In this document: in pieces, positions 1 to 7,929 of the stretch
How the letters are laid out: every line of letters begins with the position of its first letter
Position numbering within the stretch: position 1 is the first letter of the stretch
DNA from: CAYRFF01 sp964436125
Lineage (GTDB): Bacteria; Bacteroidota; Bacteroidia; Chitinophagales; Saprospiraceae
Length of the DNA: 64,000 nucleotides
Direction: 5' to 3'
NCBI GenBank assembly: GCA_964436125.1
Contig: CAYTBT010000007.1
Coordinates: 40,951 to 104,950, forward strand
The notes under the pieces: model-generated
Databases searched by the model: none
The model's input: only the letters and a program-made list of their open reading frames with translations
What the model was told of the DNA's origin: nothing
Made by a program: the position numbers and the translations under genes

Positions 1-1798
1 AACCTATCGGTCTATTTTCATCGGATAAACCTGCACGGCTTCTGCGTATTGCATCGGAGACAGCGCGGACAGCTTCAGTCTGGCCTATGAGTCGTTTTCC
101 GATCTCGATTTCGAGTTTCATGAGCTTCGCCCTCTCAGATTGCATCAATTTGCTGACGGGAATTCCCGTCCATCGAGAGACGACATCTGCGATATCATCT
201 GCCGTGACTTCATCACGTGTGTATCGTGTATCTTGAGGGAGTTCCTTGAGCTTGTCTTCCGCTGCGTGAAGCTTAGCTTCCATCTCTTCCATCTTGCCGT
301 AGCGGATCTTGGCAACTGTTTCATAATCGGAATCACGTTCAGCGCGTTCTGCTTTCAATTCGAGTTCTTCGATATCTTTCTTAATAGCCTGGACGGTATC
401 AACAATTTCTTTTTCGTTTTTCCACCCAGCCATAAGGCTATCGAGTTTTTGCCGCGCATTGGCAATGCGGTCATCGATTTTGTCGATTTTCTTTTGGTTA
501 CCCTCGCGTTTTAAGGCCTCTTTTTCGATTTCAAGTTGTCGGAGATTTCGCTTGGCATCATCGATAACCTCAGGGACGGAATCAAGTTCCAATCTCTGTT
601 TTGCGGCAGCTTCATCAATAAGATCAATGGCTTTATCAGGCAAGAATCTATCGGAAATATACCTGTCGGACAATTCAGCGGCTGCGATAAGTGCCTCGTC
701 GAGAATCTCGAGCTTGTGGTAAACCTCATATCGCTCTTCAAGACCGCGTAGGATAGAAATTGTGTCCTCCACGCTCGGTTCGTCAATGTTGACAATCTGG
801 AATCGACGCACGAGTGCCTTATCATTTTCAAAGTGTTTCTGATATTCATCCAATGTCGTTGCGCCTATCGTCCGCATATCACCACGTGCGAGAGCAGGTT
901 TGAGGATATTGGCGGCATCCATTGCGCCCTGGCCGCCTCCGGCACCGATTAAAGTGTGAATCTCATCGATAAATATGATAATCTGTCCATCAGAATCAAC
1001 AACTTCCTTAATAACGGCCTTCAACCTCTCTTCAAATTCGCCCTTGTACTTGGCTCCGGCAATCAGTGAAGCGATATCAAGCGCATAGATTAATTTGTCT
1101 TTGAGATTCTCAGGGACATCCTGCTTCACGATTCTCCATGCAATACCTTCTACGATAGCGGTTTTACCCACACCCGGTTCCCCGATAAGGATTGGATTGT
1201 TTTTCTTCCTACGAGAAAGGATATGCATAACTCGCCTGATTTCCTCATCGCGACCGATAATCGGATCAAGTTTTCCGGATTCAGCTTGTTTATTCAAGTT
1301 AATCGCATATTTATTCAGGGCATTATATTGATTTTCTGCATGTTGATCAGTTACACTATGTCCTTTACGCAGTTCATTAATTGCTTTTTTCATATTCTCT
1401 GCGGTAGCGCCCTGGGCTTTCATGAGCTTGGCAGCTTCATTTTTACCGCGGAGCATACTATACATTATCAGCTCAAGCGAGATGTATTTATCATCAAATG
1501 TTTTCATGTCCTTCTGTGCACGCTGGAGAGTCTGATTAGCTTCATTGGAAAGGTATTGCTTTCCATCGCCACCACTCACTTGCGGCAATTTATCAATCGC
1601 CTCATTTAAATCATTTTTCAGCTGAGGGACGTTTATACCTAGCTTATTTAGAAGGAAATTTGATACATCGGGATCGATTTCCATGATGCCGCGCAAGAGG
1701 TGTGCATTCTCTACAACCTGCTGGTTATTTCCGCCCGCAATCTGCTGAGCCTTGAGAATCGCCTCCTGCGCTTTTACTGTAAAATTATCGTAAGTCAT
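1..1798 (-). CDS. clpB: ATP-dependent chaperone ClpB, C-terminal part beyond the left edge
   Basis: This is the N-terminal 599 residues of the Hsp100 disaggregase ClpB, which works with DnaK/DnaJ/GrpE to pull proteins out of aggregates in the cytoplasm. The double Clp N domain covers residues 1-145. The first AAA+ module has Walker A GEPGVGKT at 206-213 and Walker B IIIFIDEIH near 275. The long helical middle domain follows, and the frame is still open at base 1 just after the start of the second AAA+ module (IGQTEAV region). The family is about 860 residues, so some 260 are missing because of the window edge, not mutation. The start at 1798 gives the usual family N-terminus MTYDNFTVKAQEAI. 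I see no clear promoter or heat-shock operator upstream. Confidence 0.97.
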   Translation of the reverse strand, partial: MTYDNFTVKAQEAILKAQQIAGGNNQQVVENAHLLRGIMEIDPDVSNFLLNKLGINVPQLKNDLNEAIDKLPQVSGGDGKQYLSNEANQTLQRAQKDMKTFDDKYISLELIMYSMLRGKNEAAKLMKAQGATAENMKKAINELRKGHSVTDQHAENQYNALNKYAINLNKQAESGKLDPIIGRDEEIRRVMHILSRRKKNNPILIGEPGVGKTAIVEGIAWRIVKQDVPENLKDKLIYALDIASLIAGAKYKGEFEERLKAVIKEVVDSDGQIIIFIDEIHTLIGAGGGQGAMDAANILKPALARGDMRTIGATTLDEYQKHFENDKALVRRFQIVNIDEPSVEDTISILRGLEERYEVYHKLEILDEALIAAAELSDRYISDRFLPDKAIDLIDEAAAKQRLELDSVPEVIDDAKRNLRQLEIEKEALKREGNQKKIDKIDDRIANARQKLDSLMAGWKNEKEIVDTVQAIKKDIEELELKAERAERDSDYETVAKIRYGKMEEMEAKLHAAEDKLKELPQDTRYTRDEVTADDIADVVSRWTGIPVSKLMQSERAKLMKLEIEIGKRLIGQTEAVRAVSDAIRRSRAGLSDENRPIG

Positions 1799-2202
1799 AT
1801 ATATTTTGCTTTAAAAATTTGTCTAGAAATAGTCTTTATCTGAACTCTCTGACTTCCGTCAAATGTCTTTCCGTCTTCATCCATTCTTCTTGATAGATTC
1901 TGTTGAAATGGCAAAAGTCATTTTGAGAATACAATCTTTACGAAGCAAGAATTAAACCATTTGATGTATTAGGACTTTCTGTCATTTAATCCTGCATTTA
2001 ATTGCCAGCATGGCAATACATATTATTTGTAACTGACATATTGACGGAATGAATTCCCGGGAAACAATAGAAAATTCTACATGAATAAAGTGCTCATAAA
2101 AAGTCGTGTCGAGTATGGTATACCATCTGACTTGTCCGACTCCGATGGTCATACATTGACCGCCGATGAAGGAGCTGTTGTCTCGGCATCGGCAAGCTTA
2201 AG
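1799..2202. other. Intergenic region between clpB and the RidA-family gene
   Basis: No convincing gene lies here. A 60-codon rightward frame from 2081 runs into the antisense of the neighbouring gene and is judged spurious. The region holds a 7-bp inverted repeat with a 3-base loop (ATTGCCA/TGGCAAT, 2001-2017) and a perfect 12-bp palindrome ATGGTATACCAT at 2115-2126. Either could be an operator or part of a terminator; neither matches a site I know. Confidence 0.4.
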
Positions 2203-2619
2203 CTATACAGGTTTATATGCAATAGCCTTTATCTCGATTAAAAGATGTGGATGGGGGAGTTGATGTACGGCAACAGTTGTCCGCGTAGGGCCGTCATAGG
2301 AAAAGAAGTCCCCATAGACTTTATTATACCCGCCGAAATCATTCATATTTACGAGAAATGTAGTGATATCTATGATATCTGAAAGTTCGGCACCTTGCGA
2401 TTGAAGAATGGATTCAATATTTTTTAAGACTGCTCTTGATTGTTTTTCGATGCTGAGATTAGTTGTTCCTAGTTCATCGACTTCAACTCCTTCAATAGAA
2501 TTATCCGGACGCCTTGCACTTGTGCCACTGAGAAAGAGGAAATCACCCACTCGTTTTATATGGGGATATTTTCCGCGAGGGATTGCTTTACCTTTAAGTA
2601 CTTCGGATTTACCGGCCAT
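2203..2619 (-). CDS. 2-aminomuconate deaminase, RidA/YjgF/UK114 superfamily
   Basis: A single-domain RidA-fold protein of 138 residues. It resembles the 2-aminomuconate deaminase branch, which hydrolyses 2-aminomuconate in the kynurenine/3-hydroxyanthranilate and 2-aminophenol degradation routes, more than the general imine deaminase RidA. The sequence shows the FLSGTSARRPDN block near the N-terminus, TTFLVNMNDFGGYNKVYGDF in the middle, and the C-terminal GPTRTTVAVHQLPHPHLLIE with the substrate-binding arginine and a conserved glutamate. I start it at the internal ATG (2619) because the 16 residues before it are a hydrophobic stretch not found in this soluble family. No other kynurenine genes lie nearby, so the substrate is inferred from family resemblance only. 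Confidence 0.88.
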   Translation of the reverse strand: MAGKSEVLKGKAIPRGKYPHIKRVGDFLFLSGTSARRPDNSIEGVEVDELGTTNLSIEKQSRAVLKNIESILQSQGAELSDIIDITTFLVNMNDFGGYNKVYGDFFSYDGPTRTTVAVHQLPHPHLLIEIKAIAYKPV

Positions 2620-3087
2620 AAGCTTGAGAATTTTTACTAAAACAATTAATGATACTAGCCAAATCATGCGATAGTAGATACGGTAATACTCGGCCTTTGT
2701 TCTTTAAGGGACACAATTCTATGCCGTCTTACCTACAAATCTATGCAATTCAGCAGAGCAGTTATGTAAAGATATAAATATGTATGTATTTCCTAGCTTA
2801 ATCTATAGAAATTTATCAGGTCGATATTGTGTAGGGGTTCAATGGACGGAATAAGGGGATTTTCAAAATAAGGGAAGCCCTTGAACTACCATTGAAAAAA
2901 GCCCATAATCACGATGAATTATAGACTTCCATTCAAAAACTAAAACAATTTCTTCAATCTTTCTTGAATATCAGAACAAGCCGGGTTTATGGAATAAAGA
3001 ATTGTAAAAAACTATCTTTAAAACCCAGGCTATCCTGAAGGATAAAAAGAAGAAAAAGCTTACTTATTCTATAAGATAAAGAGTTTT
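2620..3087. other. Intergenic region, possible terminators
   Basis: No gene is visible. On the minus strand, just after the 59-aa gene, CTTAT-AGA-ATAAG is followed by a T-rich run, a weak terminator candidate (about 3045-3076). A longer imperfect inverted repeat pairs AGCCGGGTTT (2979-2988) with AAACCCAGGCT (3021-3031). A small hairpin TATCC-TGAA-GGATA lies at 3031-3044. Confidence 0.35.
2736..2743 (-). promoter_or_regulatory. Possible -7 promoter element for the RidA-family gene
   Basis: On the minus strand this reads TAgaTTTG, matching the Bacteroidota -7 consensus TAnnTTTG. No good -33 TTTG is seen at the normal distance. It would give a leader of about 110 bases before the chosen start. 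Confidence 0.35.
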
Positions 3088-3267
3088 TTAATCTTCATCT
3101 TCTTCAAGCATCTCTTCATTGAGAACTTCATAAAGGCCATTTTCAACACGTTCATAAAAGTCACTTTTTGGGACGTGCATTTTTCTATTCACGGTAGGCA
3201 AGAAAATAGTTACTCTGCTCCGTGTTTCTTTAACGATCTTTACCTGAATTTTTCCCGGTTTCTGCAT
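3088..3267 (-). CDS. Small unknown protein, 59 aa
   Basis: A 59-codon frame with no homologue I recognise. It begins MQKPGKIQVKIVKE, which suggests beta strands followed by a basic stretch (VNRKMHVPK), and ends in a strongly acidic tail (EEMLEEDED). It lies 50 bases downstream of another tiny gene and the racemase in the same direction, so the three are probably co-transcribed. The charge pattern and absence of stops favour a real gene, but the frame is short and no function is proposed. Confidence 0.6.
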   Translation of the reverse strand: MQKPGKIQVKIVKETRSRVTIFLPTVNRKMHVPKSDFYERVENGLYEVLNEEMLEEDED

Positions 3268-3317
3268 ATTATGATTGATTTATATGTTTAAAATACTATA
3301 AATAAAAACTGAACTAC

Positions 3318-3527
3318 TTAATTGACTTCAGGTGGAGTAGCTTCTACAAATTCTTTTCCATCCCACTTTCCGAGCCACTCGCAGTCTTTGCCCACTTTCT
3401 GATATGAAAGATACGATCTTTCTGCTGCTTTTTTAGAATCTCGATTAATAGTTATCGAAAATTGTCCCGTACGGACGTTAAAATAATACTTCCCTTCACC
3501 CATCGTAAACTTCTTCTTTGCCGCCAT
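3318..3527 (-). CDS. Small conserved-looking protein, 69 aa, function unknown
   Basis: A 69-residue basic protein (start MAAKKKFTMGEGKYYFNVRTG) rich in aromatic residues and predicted beta strands (YYFNVRTGQFSITIN). No signal peptide or membrane segment is visible. It could be a small nucleic-acid- or protein-binding domain, but I do not recognise the family. It follows the racemase gene after 22 bases and precedes the 59-aa gene, so it is likely in a GNAT-racemase-small protein operon. Confidence 0.65.
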   Translation of the reverse strand: MAAKKKFTMGEGKYYFNVRTGQFSITINRDSKKAAERSYLSYQKVGKDCEWLGKWDGKEFVEATPPEVN

Positions 3528-3549
3528 TATACTATCGTCTTTTTTATGA

Positions 3550-4617
3550 TTAAATAACTTTTTTCTTTACATAATCTGAGCTCAATAAACCGAGAGCTCC
3601 CATATATTTTAATTTAAATTTCATCGTATCGCCTACCTGGTAATTATCCTGTGACTTTACTTCAACAACAAGCATATCGGAGCTTGCATCCATAATCTCT
3701 ACATCATTATTGATCGGGATGAGATAATTGGGCGAGATATCCAGCAGGCCGATATCTAGAATTGCCCTGTGACTGTGCTTGCCATAATCATCGGAATTCA
3801 CTTCTTTTAATTTTCCCTGAGGGTTTTCAGCAAGAGTACCTATCGGCACCTTGGGCTTTTCTGTAAGTTCTATGATATTTGCCTCGAGCTCAAGTACATT
3901 ATCATACATTCCGTCAAATACCTTTCCCGTAAACAGGTTCAGTCCGAAATATAGGGTTTCACCGACGCGGAAATGATTGATTGCAGCCGGTAGTTGTTTA
4001 TTCAGGAGGAGTGGGATAGTTACGGATGTTCCACCGGTAACCCAGGGTATCTCGACTTCAAAGGTTGCTTCAATCAACTGCTTATATAGACTGAGTTGAA
4101 TGAGCTTGTCCTGCGATGGCATCACGCCGTTGAGGCAATTGAGATTGGTGCCTATTCCTGCCACTTTAATATGCGGCAATTCAAATATGGCCTTGTAAAA
4201 GCCGATAAGATCCGAGCCCATAATCCCTTCCCGTAGATCTCCGAGTTCTATCATAATGATAACTCGATGTTCTTTTCCTTGTCTCTGCGCTTCATCAGAT
4301 AGGAGTTTAATAGTCTCACTTTCGGAATTGAAGCTCACATCAGCATATCGCACGATATCCTTGATGATATCTTGAGATGGTGGTTTTATATAGACTGTCT
4401 GGACATCAGGACGCAAGTCTTTAATCGTTCTTAAATTGGATAGGCGTGAGTCACATATTTCCTTTATCGGGAGCTTAAGTAGCTCATTGAGAAATAATTT
4501 ATTGCCACAAAGGAGTTTTGATACAATTGCCCAGTCAACCTCGTTCTCCTTGAATATAGTGTTGAGAAATTTAAAGTTGCTTGCAAGCTTTTCCCTGTTC
4601 AGCGTAATCTGTGCCAT
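3550..4617 (-). CDS. Alanine/ornithine racemase family PLP-dependent enzyme
   Basis: A 355-residue fold-type III PLP enzyme. The N-terminal TIM barrel starts with the strand WAIVSKLLCGNK, whose lysine (residue 34) is the expected Schiff-base residue. The barrel includes IIMIELGDLREG and the phosphate-binding region TGGTSVTIPLLLN. The C-terminal beta domain resembles ornithine racemase and YhfX-like proteins more than peptidoglycan alanine racemase Alr. The likely reaction is racemisation of a basic or small amino acid; the substrate cannot be told from sequence. It lies 41 bases after the GNAT gene in the same direction. The start at 4617 (MAQITLNREKL) fits the family N-terminus. Confidence 0.85.
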   Translation of the reverse strand: MAQITLNREKLASNFKFLNTIFKENEVDWAIVSKLLCGNKLFLNELLKLPIKEICDSRLSNLRTIKDLRPDVQTVYIKPPSQDIIKDIVRYADVSFNSESETIKLLSDEAQRQGKEHRVIIMIELGDLREGIMGSDLIGFYKAIFELPHIKVAGIGTNLNCLNGVMPSQDKLIQLSLYKQLIEATFEVEIPWVTGGTSVTIPLLLNKQLPAAINHFRVGETLYFGLNLFTGKVFDGMYDNVLELEANIIELTEKPKVPIGTLAENPQGKLKEVNSDDYGKHSHRAILDIGLLDISPNYLIPINNDVEIMDASSDMLVVEVKSQDNYQVGDTMKFKLKYMGALGLLSSDYVKKKVI

Positions 4618-4658
4618 AGATATACCTTATCGTCTTAATTAAATATCCTTCCGAAATC

Positions 4659-5168
4659 TTATTTTTCCGTTGAGGATAATTCTTCGACTCTATTTTGCTT
4701 TGTTCCCTTGTCCTTAGGTCTCTGCTTGTATCGCATTTCCAGATACTTATTGGTAAAACCGAGCTTTTCATAAAGAAACTTAGCCGGATTCTGAGGCTCC
4801 ACATGAAGAGCGATGTCTCCGATTGCTTGTTTTATCGCTTCCTTCATGATTTTCTTGCCGAGTCCTTGTCCTCTAGTGTCTTCATGAACTGCGATGTAAA
4901 CCAATATATTTTCCGGTATATAGCCAGACATTCCCGTGCGATTGACAACCGTTGCACCGACAACTTTCTTGCCCTCAGTCGCAGCGATGATAAATCCACC
5001 ATGCGATGGAATTTCTTTCAAGGCATAATCCATTGCCTTTAAGATATGCTCCTTTGGGTCGCCATATTCTCCCAGTTGCTCATAAAGGAAATCAAGGATG
5101 CTCTCTTTGACAAAATAGGGGGGCTTATTGAAAGAATTGAACGTTTCAATCGTGATATTAGAAGGCAT
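4659..5168 (-). CDS. GNAT family N-acetyltransferase
   Basis: A 169-residue acetyl-CoA-dependent N-acetyltransferase. The core has the central strand NILVYIAVHEDTRGQGLGKKIMKEAI, in which R/Q-x-x-G-x-G/A (RGQGLG) binds the acetyl-CoA pyrophosphate, followed by the downstream strand ALHVEPQNPAKFLYEKLGF typical of the superfamily. The C-terminal 25 residues are charged and probably disordered. The substrate is unknown. It is the first gene of the apparent leftward operon with the racemase, so modification of an amino acid or its derivative is possible (inference only). Confidence 0.88.
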   Translation of the reverse strand: MPSNITIETFNSFNKPPYFVKESILDFLYEQLGEYGDPKEHILKAMDYALKEIPSHGGFIIAATEGKKVVGATVVNRTGMSGYIPENILVYIAVHEDTRGQGLGKKIMKEAIKQAIGDIALHVEPQNPAKFLYEKLGFTNKYLEMRYKQRPKDKGTKQNRVEELSSTEK

Positions 5169-5326
5169 ATTTTTGTTGAAAATTTCTGAATTGAGTGTGA
5201 TACCTGTCGCAATTATATAATTGACAATACTTTGTAATTGACCATTTAAACGATACTTGTGAGCAAATTGTTTTAAAAAATTACGATTTATTCTTGAATT
5301 AAGGCTTAAAACGAGCCGCTGGACGG

Positions 5327-5782
5327 CTAGCGCTTGAAAGTCTGCGGTATTTTGGTGTTGAGAATGATGAGATTGGAGCTCGCTTTGGCTTTAAGTTCAT
5401 TGTCCTGGAGTAAGTTGACTTCAACGTGAATTATGCGCTTTCCGTGCCGGAGTACAGTGCTCTTTACATAGACATCTGAACGACTACTGGCAGGCCGCAA
5501 GAAATCTACATTTAAGTTCAGAGAGGTGTAAAAATACTCTTTCTGTAAAGTGTAAACGCCTATACCTGCTACTTCATCCATCATACCTGCAATGACTCCG
5601 CCGTGGAGTATGCCCGCTGGATTTAACATGTCGTCCCTGATGGGAAATTTTATCTCTGCTTTCCCCTCTGAAACAGTAACTAATTCTCCATTGAGCCAGT
5701 GCATATAAGGAGACGGACTCACTTCTTTTCCACTTTTTCCTATAAGCTTCCGCAAATTTTTTATGTGTGCATTCTCTGACAT
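5327..5782 (-). CDS. PaaI-family hotdog-fold thioesterase
   Basis: A 151-residue hotdog thioesterase that would hydrolyse acyl- or aryl-CoA thioesters in the cytoplasm. The signature DDMLNPAGILHGGVIAGMMDE holds the HGG turn that starts the hot-dog helix and the acidic residue used in catalysis by PaaI/YbgC-type enzymes. Strands such as SLNLNVDFLRPASS and RIIHVEVNLLQDNELKAKASS complete the fold. It stands alone: 158 bases separate it from the GNAT gene. One copy of the dispersed 12-bp motif (5746-5757) lies in its first codons. Confidence 0.88.
   Translation of the reverse strand: MSENAHIKNLRKLIGKSGKEVSPSPYMHWLNGELVTVSEGKAEIKFPIRDDMLNPAGILHGGVIAGMMDEVAGIGVYTLQKEYFYTSLNLNVDFLRPASSRSDVYVKSTVLRHGKRIIHVEVNLLQDNELKAKASSNLIILNTKIPQTFKR
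5746..5757 (-). repeat. Dispersed 12-mer copy: ATTTGCGGAAGC
   Basis: Exact match to ATTTGCNNAAGC on the minus strand, inside the N-terminal codons of the thioesterase (read as L-R-K). Confidence 0.75.
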
Positions 5783-6011
5783 AACTTACTCTGTGTTTTA
5801 CTTTATCTGATTATCAATTCAGCTCAATCTTATGAATAGTGTTTCCCTCACAGTAGTTTACAGAGATATTCTTTTTCAGATCTCATTTTTTCTCCTATTC
5901 ATTCAAGCGGACCTTAATTATATGTTGTGAGCATTATGATTAAGCTATGATAGCGGAATCCACGGCTTAGGATTTCTATTGAAAGCAATAAGAGAATTTA
6001 CGAGCACAAAT

Positions 6012-6043
6012 TTTCATGCTTTCATCCTTGAAGCGTACATTTG
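6012..6043 (+). promoter_or_regulatory. Promoter of the argS-glnS-pyrR-pyrB operon
   Basis: A -7 element TAcaTTTG lies at 6036-6043, with a weak -33 TTTC 20 bases upstream. Transcription would start near 6050, giving a leader of only about 13 bases before the ATG at 6063. Confidence 0.6.
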
Positions 6044-6062
6044 TATCTGATAAGTGAATAAT

Positions 6063-7922
6063 ATGAATTTAAAAGAACAATTACTTGCCGGAATATCGGA
6101 GTGTTTAGGGAATAGCTATAACTGGGATGGAAATGCAGGAGACCTTGAGCTCGAGTTGACCAATAAGGAATATAAGGGCGACTTTACATTTGTAGTTTTT
6201 CCTTACTTGCGGTATGCAAGGACTGCGCCGGAGAAACTCGCTACAGATATCGGTACGTGGCTGGTCGATAATATAGAAATCGTAGAAACTTTTAACGTCG
6301 TTAAAGGTTTTCTGAATATCGAGCTGTCAGATCTAGGATGGCATCAATATTTGATGGCGGCCAGGGAAGATAAATTGCAGGTAAAAACTGACAAGCCGGA
6401 GAAAATAATTGTTGAATTCTGTTCCCCCAATACCAATAAGCCCCTCCACCTCGGTCATATCAGGAATATCCTGCTGGGGGATTCTCTGGCTCGGATTCTG
6501 GAATCAGTCGGCCATGAGGTTATTAAAACACAGATCATTAACGATAGAGGAATTGCAATATGCAAGAGTATGCTTGCCTGGATAAAATGGGGAAAGGAGA
6601 AAACTCCTGACAGCACAAGAATCAAAGGCGATCATTTTATCGGTAAATTTTATGTGCTATTTGATAAGAAATTCAATGCAGAGTATGCGCAATGGCAGGA
6701 AGGAGATAAAGCCCGGGAAATATACGCTGAGAAACATCGCGAAGATGAAGAGCTAGCTGCATTTTTCTCACGATATAAGAATAGCTATTTTAACGAGCAT
6801 TCAGTCTTGGGAGGAGAAGCGCGCGATTTGCTCTTGAAATGGGAAGACGATGATCCCGAGGTGATGCAAGTGTGGAGAATGATGAACGAGTGGGGCATTG
6901 AGGGATTTGAAGAGACATTTGAGAGTCTGAATGTAGAATTTGATAAAAATTACTATGAATCCGAGACATATCTCATAGGAAAAGATATCGTATTGAAGGG
7001 AGAGCGCGATGGAGTATTTGAAAAGCATGCTGATGGTTCAATATGGGTAGATCTGAAGGATAAAGGGCTCGATGAGAAGATTTTATTGCGGGCGGATGGC
7101 ACTTCACTTTATATAACACAGGATATAGGAACCGCTCAGCTGCGATATGAGGACTATGGGATGAATCGGATGATTTATGTCGTCGGAGACGAGCAGGAAT
7201 ATCATTTCCAGGCCTTATTTGCTAGTCTGGAGAAGCTGGGAGTATCTTATGCTGAAGGACTTTACAATCTAGCTTATGGCATGGTGGATCTTCCGAGTGG
7301 AAAGATGAAATCAAGGGAAGGGAATGTCGTCGATGCGGATGATTTAATAGAAGAGGTGAGAAAGGCTGTTCTTGCCAATGCTCAAGAGCGCGGTGAGCTA
7401 GATGAGCTGACTCCCGAAGAGCATGAAAGTGTAATCAGAAATCTTGCATTGGGAGCACTCAAATTCTTTATCATACAGGTGAATCCACGCAGAAGGATGT
7501 TATATGATCCACAGCAGTCTGTCGATCTGCACGGGCATACGGGACCTTATGTGCAGAATGCTTATGTGAGGATAAAGTCACTTTTGCGCAAGCGAGAAGA
7601 GAGCGATTTGCGAAAGCTAAAAGGTGAGAAAATTGGGCTTGAAGAAATAGAGATTAATGCGTATGAACGCAGCTTGCTCTTAAATCTTCACGAGACTACA
7701 GAAAGAATCATGGTGGCGGCCGAGGAATACAATCCGGCATATATTGCCGATCAGGCGTATCAAATTGCCAAGTCCTTTCACCGATTTTATCACGAAGTGC
7801 CTATATTGAGGTCGGAGAGCCCGGCAGTGTTGCAATATAGGTTGAGTTTATGTCGTGTTACAGCGGAACACCTGAAACATCTGTTTAAACTTATTAATGT
7901 GGATATGCCGGAGCGCATGTAA
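6063..7922 (+). CDS. argS: Arginine--tRNA ligase
   Basis: Class I aminoacyl-tRNA synthetase that charges tRNA-Arg. The N-terminal Add-1 domain occupies about residues 1-100. The HIGH-type ATP signature is PNTNKPLHLGHIRN near 128-131 and the KMSKS-equivalent loop is GKMKSREGN near 415. The C-terminal all-helical DALR anticodon-binding domain ends in VDMPERM. The length is 619 residues from the ATG chosen here; a GTG three codons upstream (6054) is also possible. glnS follows after 7 bases, and I read argS-glnS-pyrR-pyrB as one transcript. Confidence 0.97.
   Translation: MNLKEQLLAGISECLGNSYNWDGNAGDLELELTNKEYKGDFTFVVFPYLRYARTAPEKLATDIGTWLVDNIEIVETFNVVKGFLNIELSDLGWHQYLMAAREDKLQVKTDKPEKIIVEFCSPNTNKPLHLGHIRNILLGDSLARILESVGHEVIKTQIINDRGIAICKSMLAWIKWGKEKTPDSTRIKGDHFIGKFYVLFDKKFNAEYAQWQEGDKAREIYAEKHREDEELAAFFSRYKNSYFNEHSVLGGEARDLLLKWEDDDPEVMQVWRMMNEWGIEGFEETFESLNVEFDKNYYESETYLIGKDIVLKGERDGVFEKHADGSIWVDLKDKGLDEKILLRADGTSLYITQDIGTAQLRYEDYGMNRMIYVVGDEQEYHFQALFASLEKLGVSYAEGLYNLAYGMVDLPSGKMKSREGNVVDADDLIEEVRKAVLANAQERGELDELTPEEHESVIRNLALGALKFFIIQVNPRRRMLYDPQQSVDLHGHTGPYVQNAYVRIKSLLRKREESDLRKLKGEKIGLEEIEINAYERSLLLNLHETTERIMVAAEEYNPAYIADQAYQIAKSFHRFYHEVPILRSESPAVLQYRLSLCRVTAEHLKHLFKLINVDMPERM
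7582..7593 (+). repeat. Near-copy of the dispersed 12-mer: TTTTGCGCAAGC
   Basis: One mismatch (first base) to ATTTGCNNAAGC. It sits 24 bases, start to start, upstream of an exact copy, forming a direct pair inside argS. Confidence 0.55.
7606..7617 (+). repeat. Dispersed 12-mer copy: ATTTGCGAAAGC
   Basis: Exact match to ATTTGCNNAAGC inside argS, read in frame as part of D-L-R-K-L. Confidence 0.7.
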
Positions 7923-7929
7923 AAGAGAA

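Noticed and set aside
2081..2263. A 60-codon rightward frame before the deaminase gene
   Set aside because: Its second half is the antisense of the deaminase C-terminus, and its composition and lack of promoter point to chance.
6054..6062. GTG start of argS at 6054
   Set aside because: ATG at 6063 gives the standard family N-terminus (MNLKEQLL); the GTG adds three residues and is only a few bases from the predicted transcription start.
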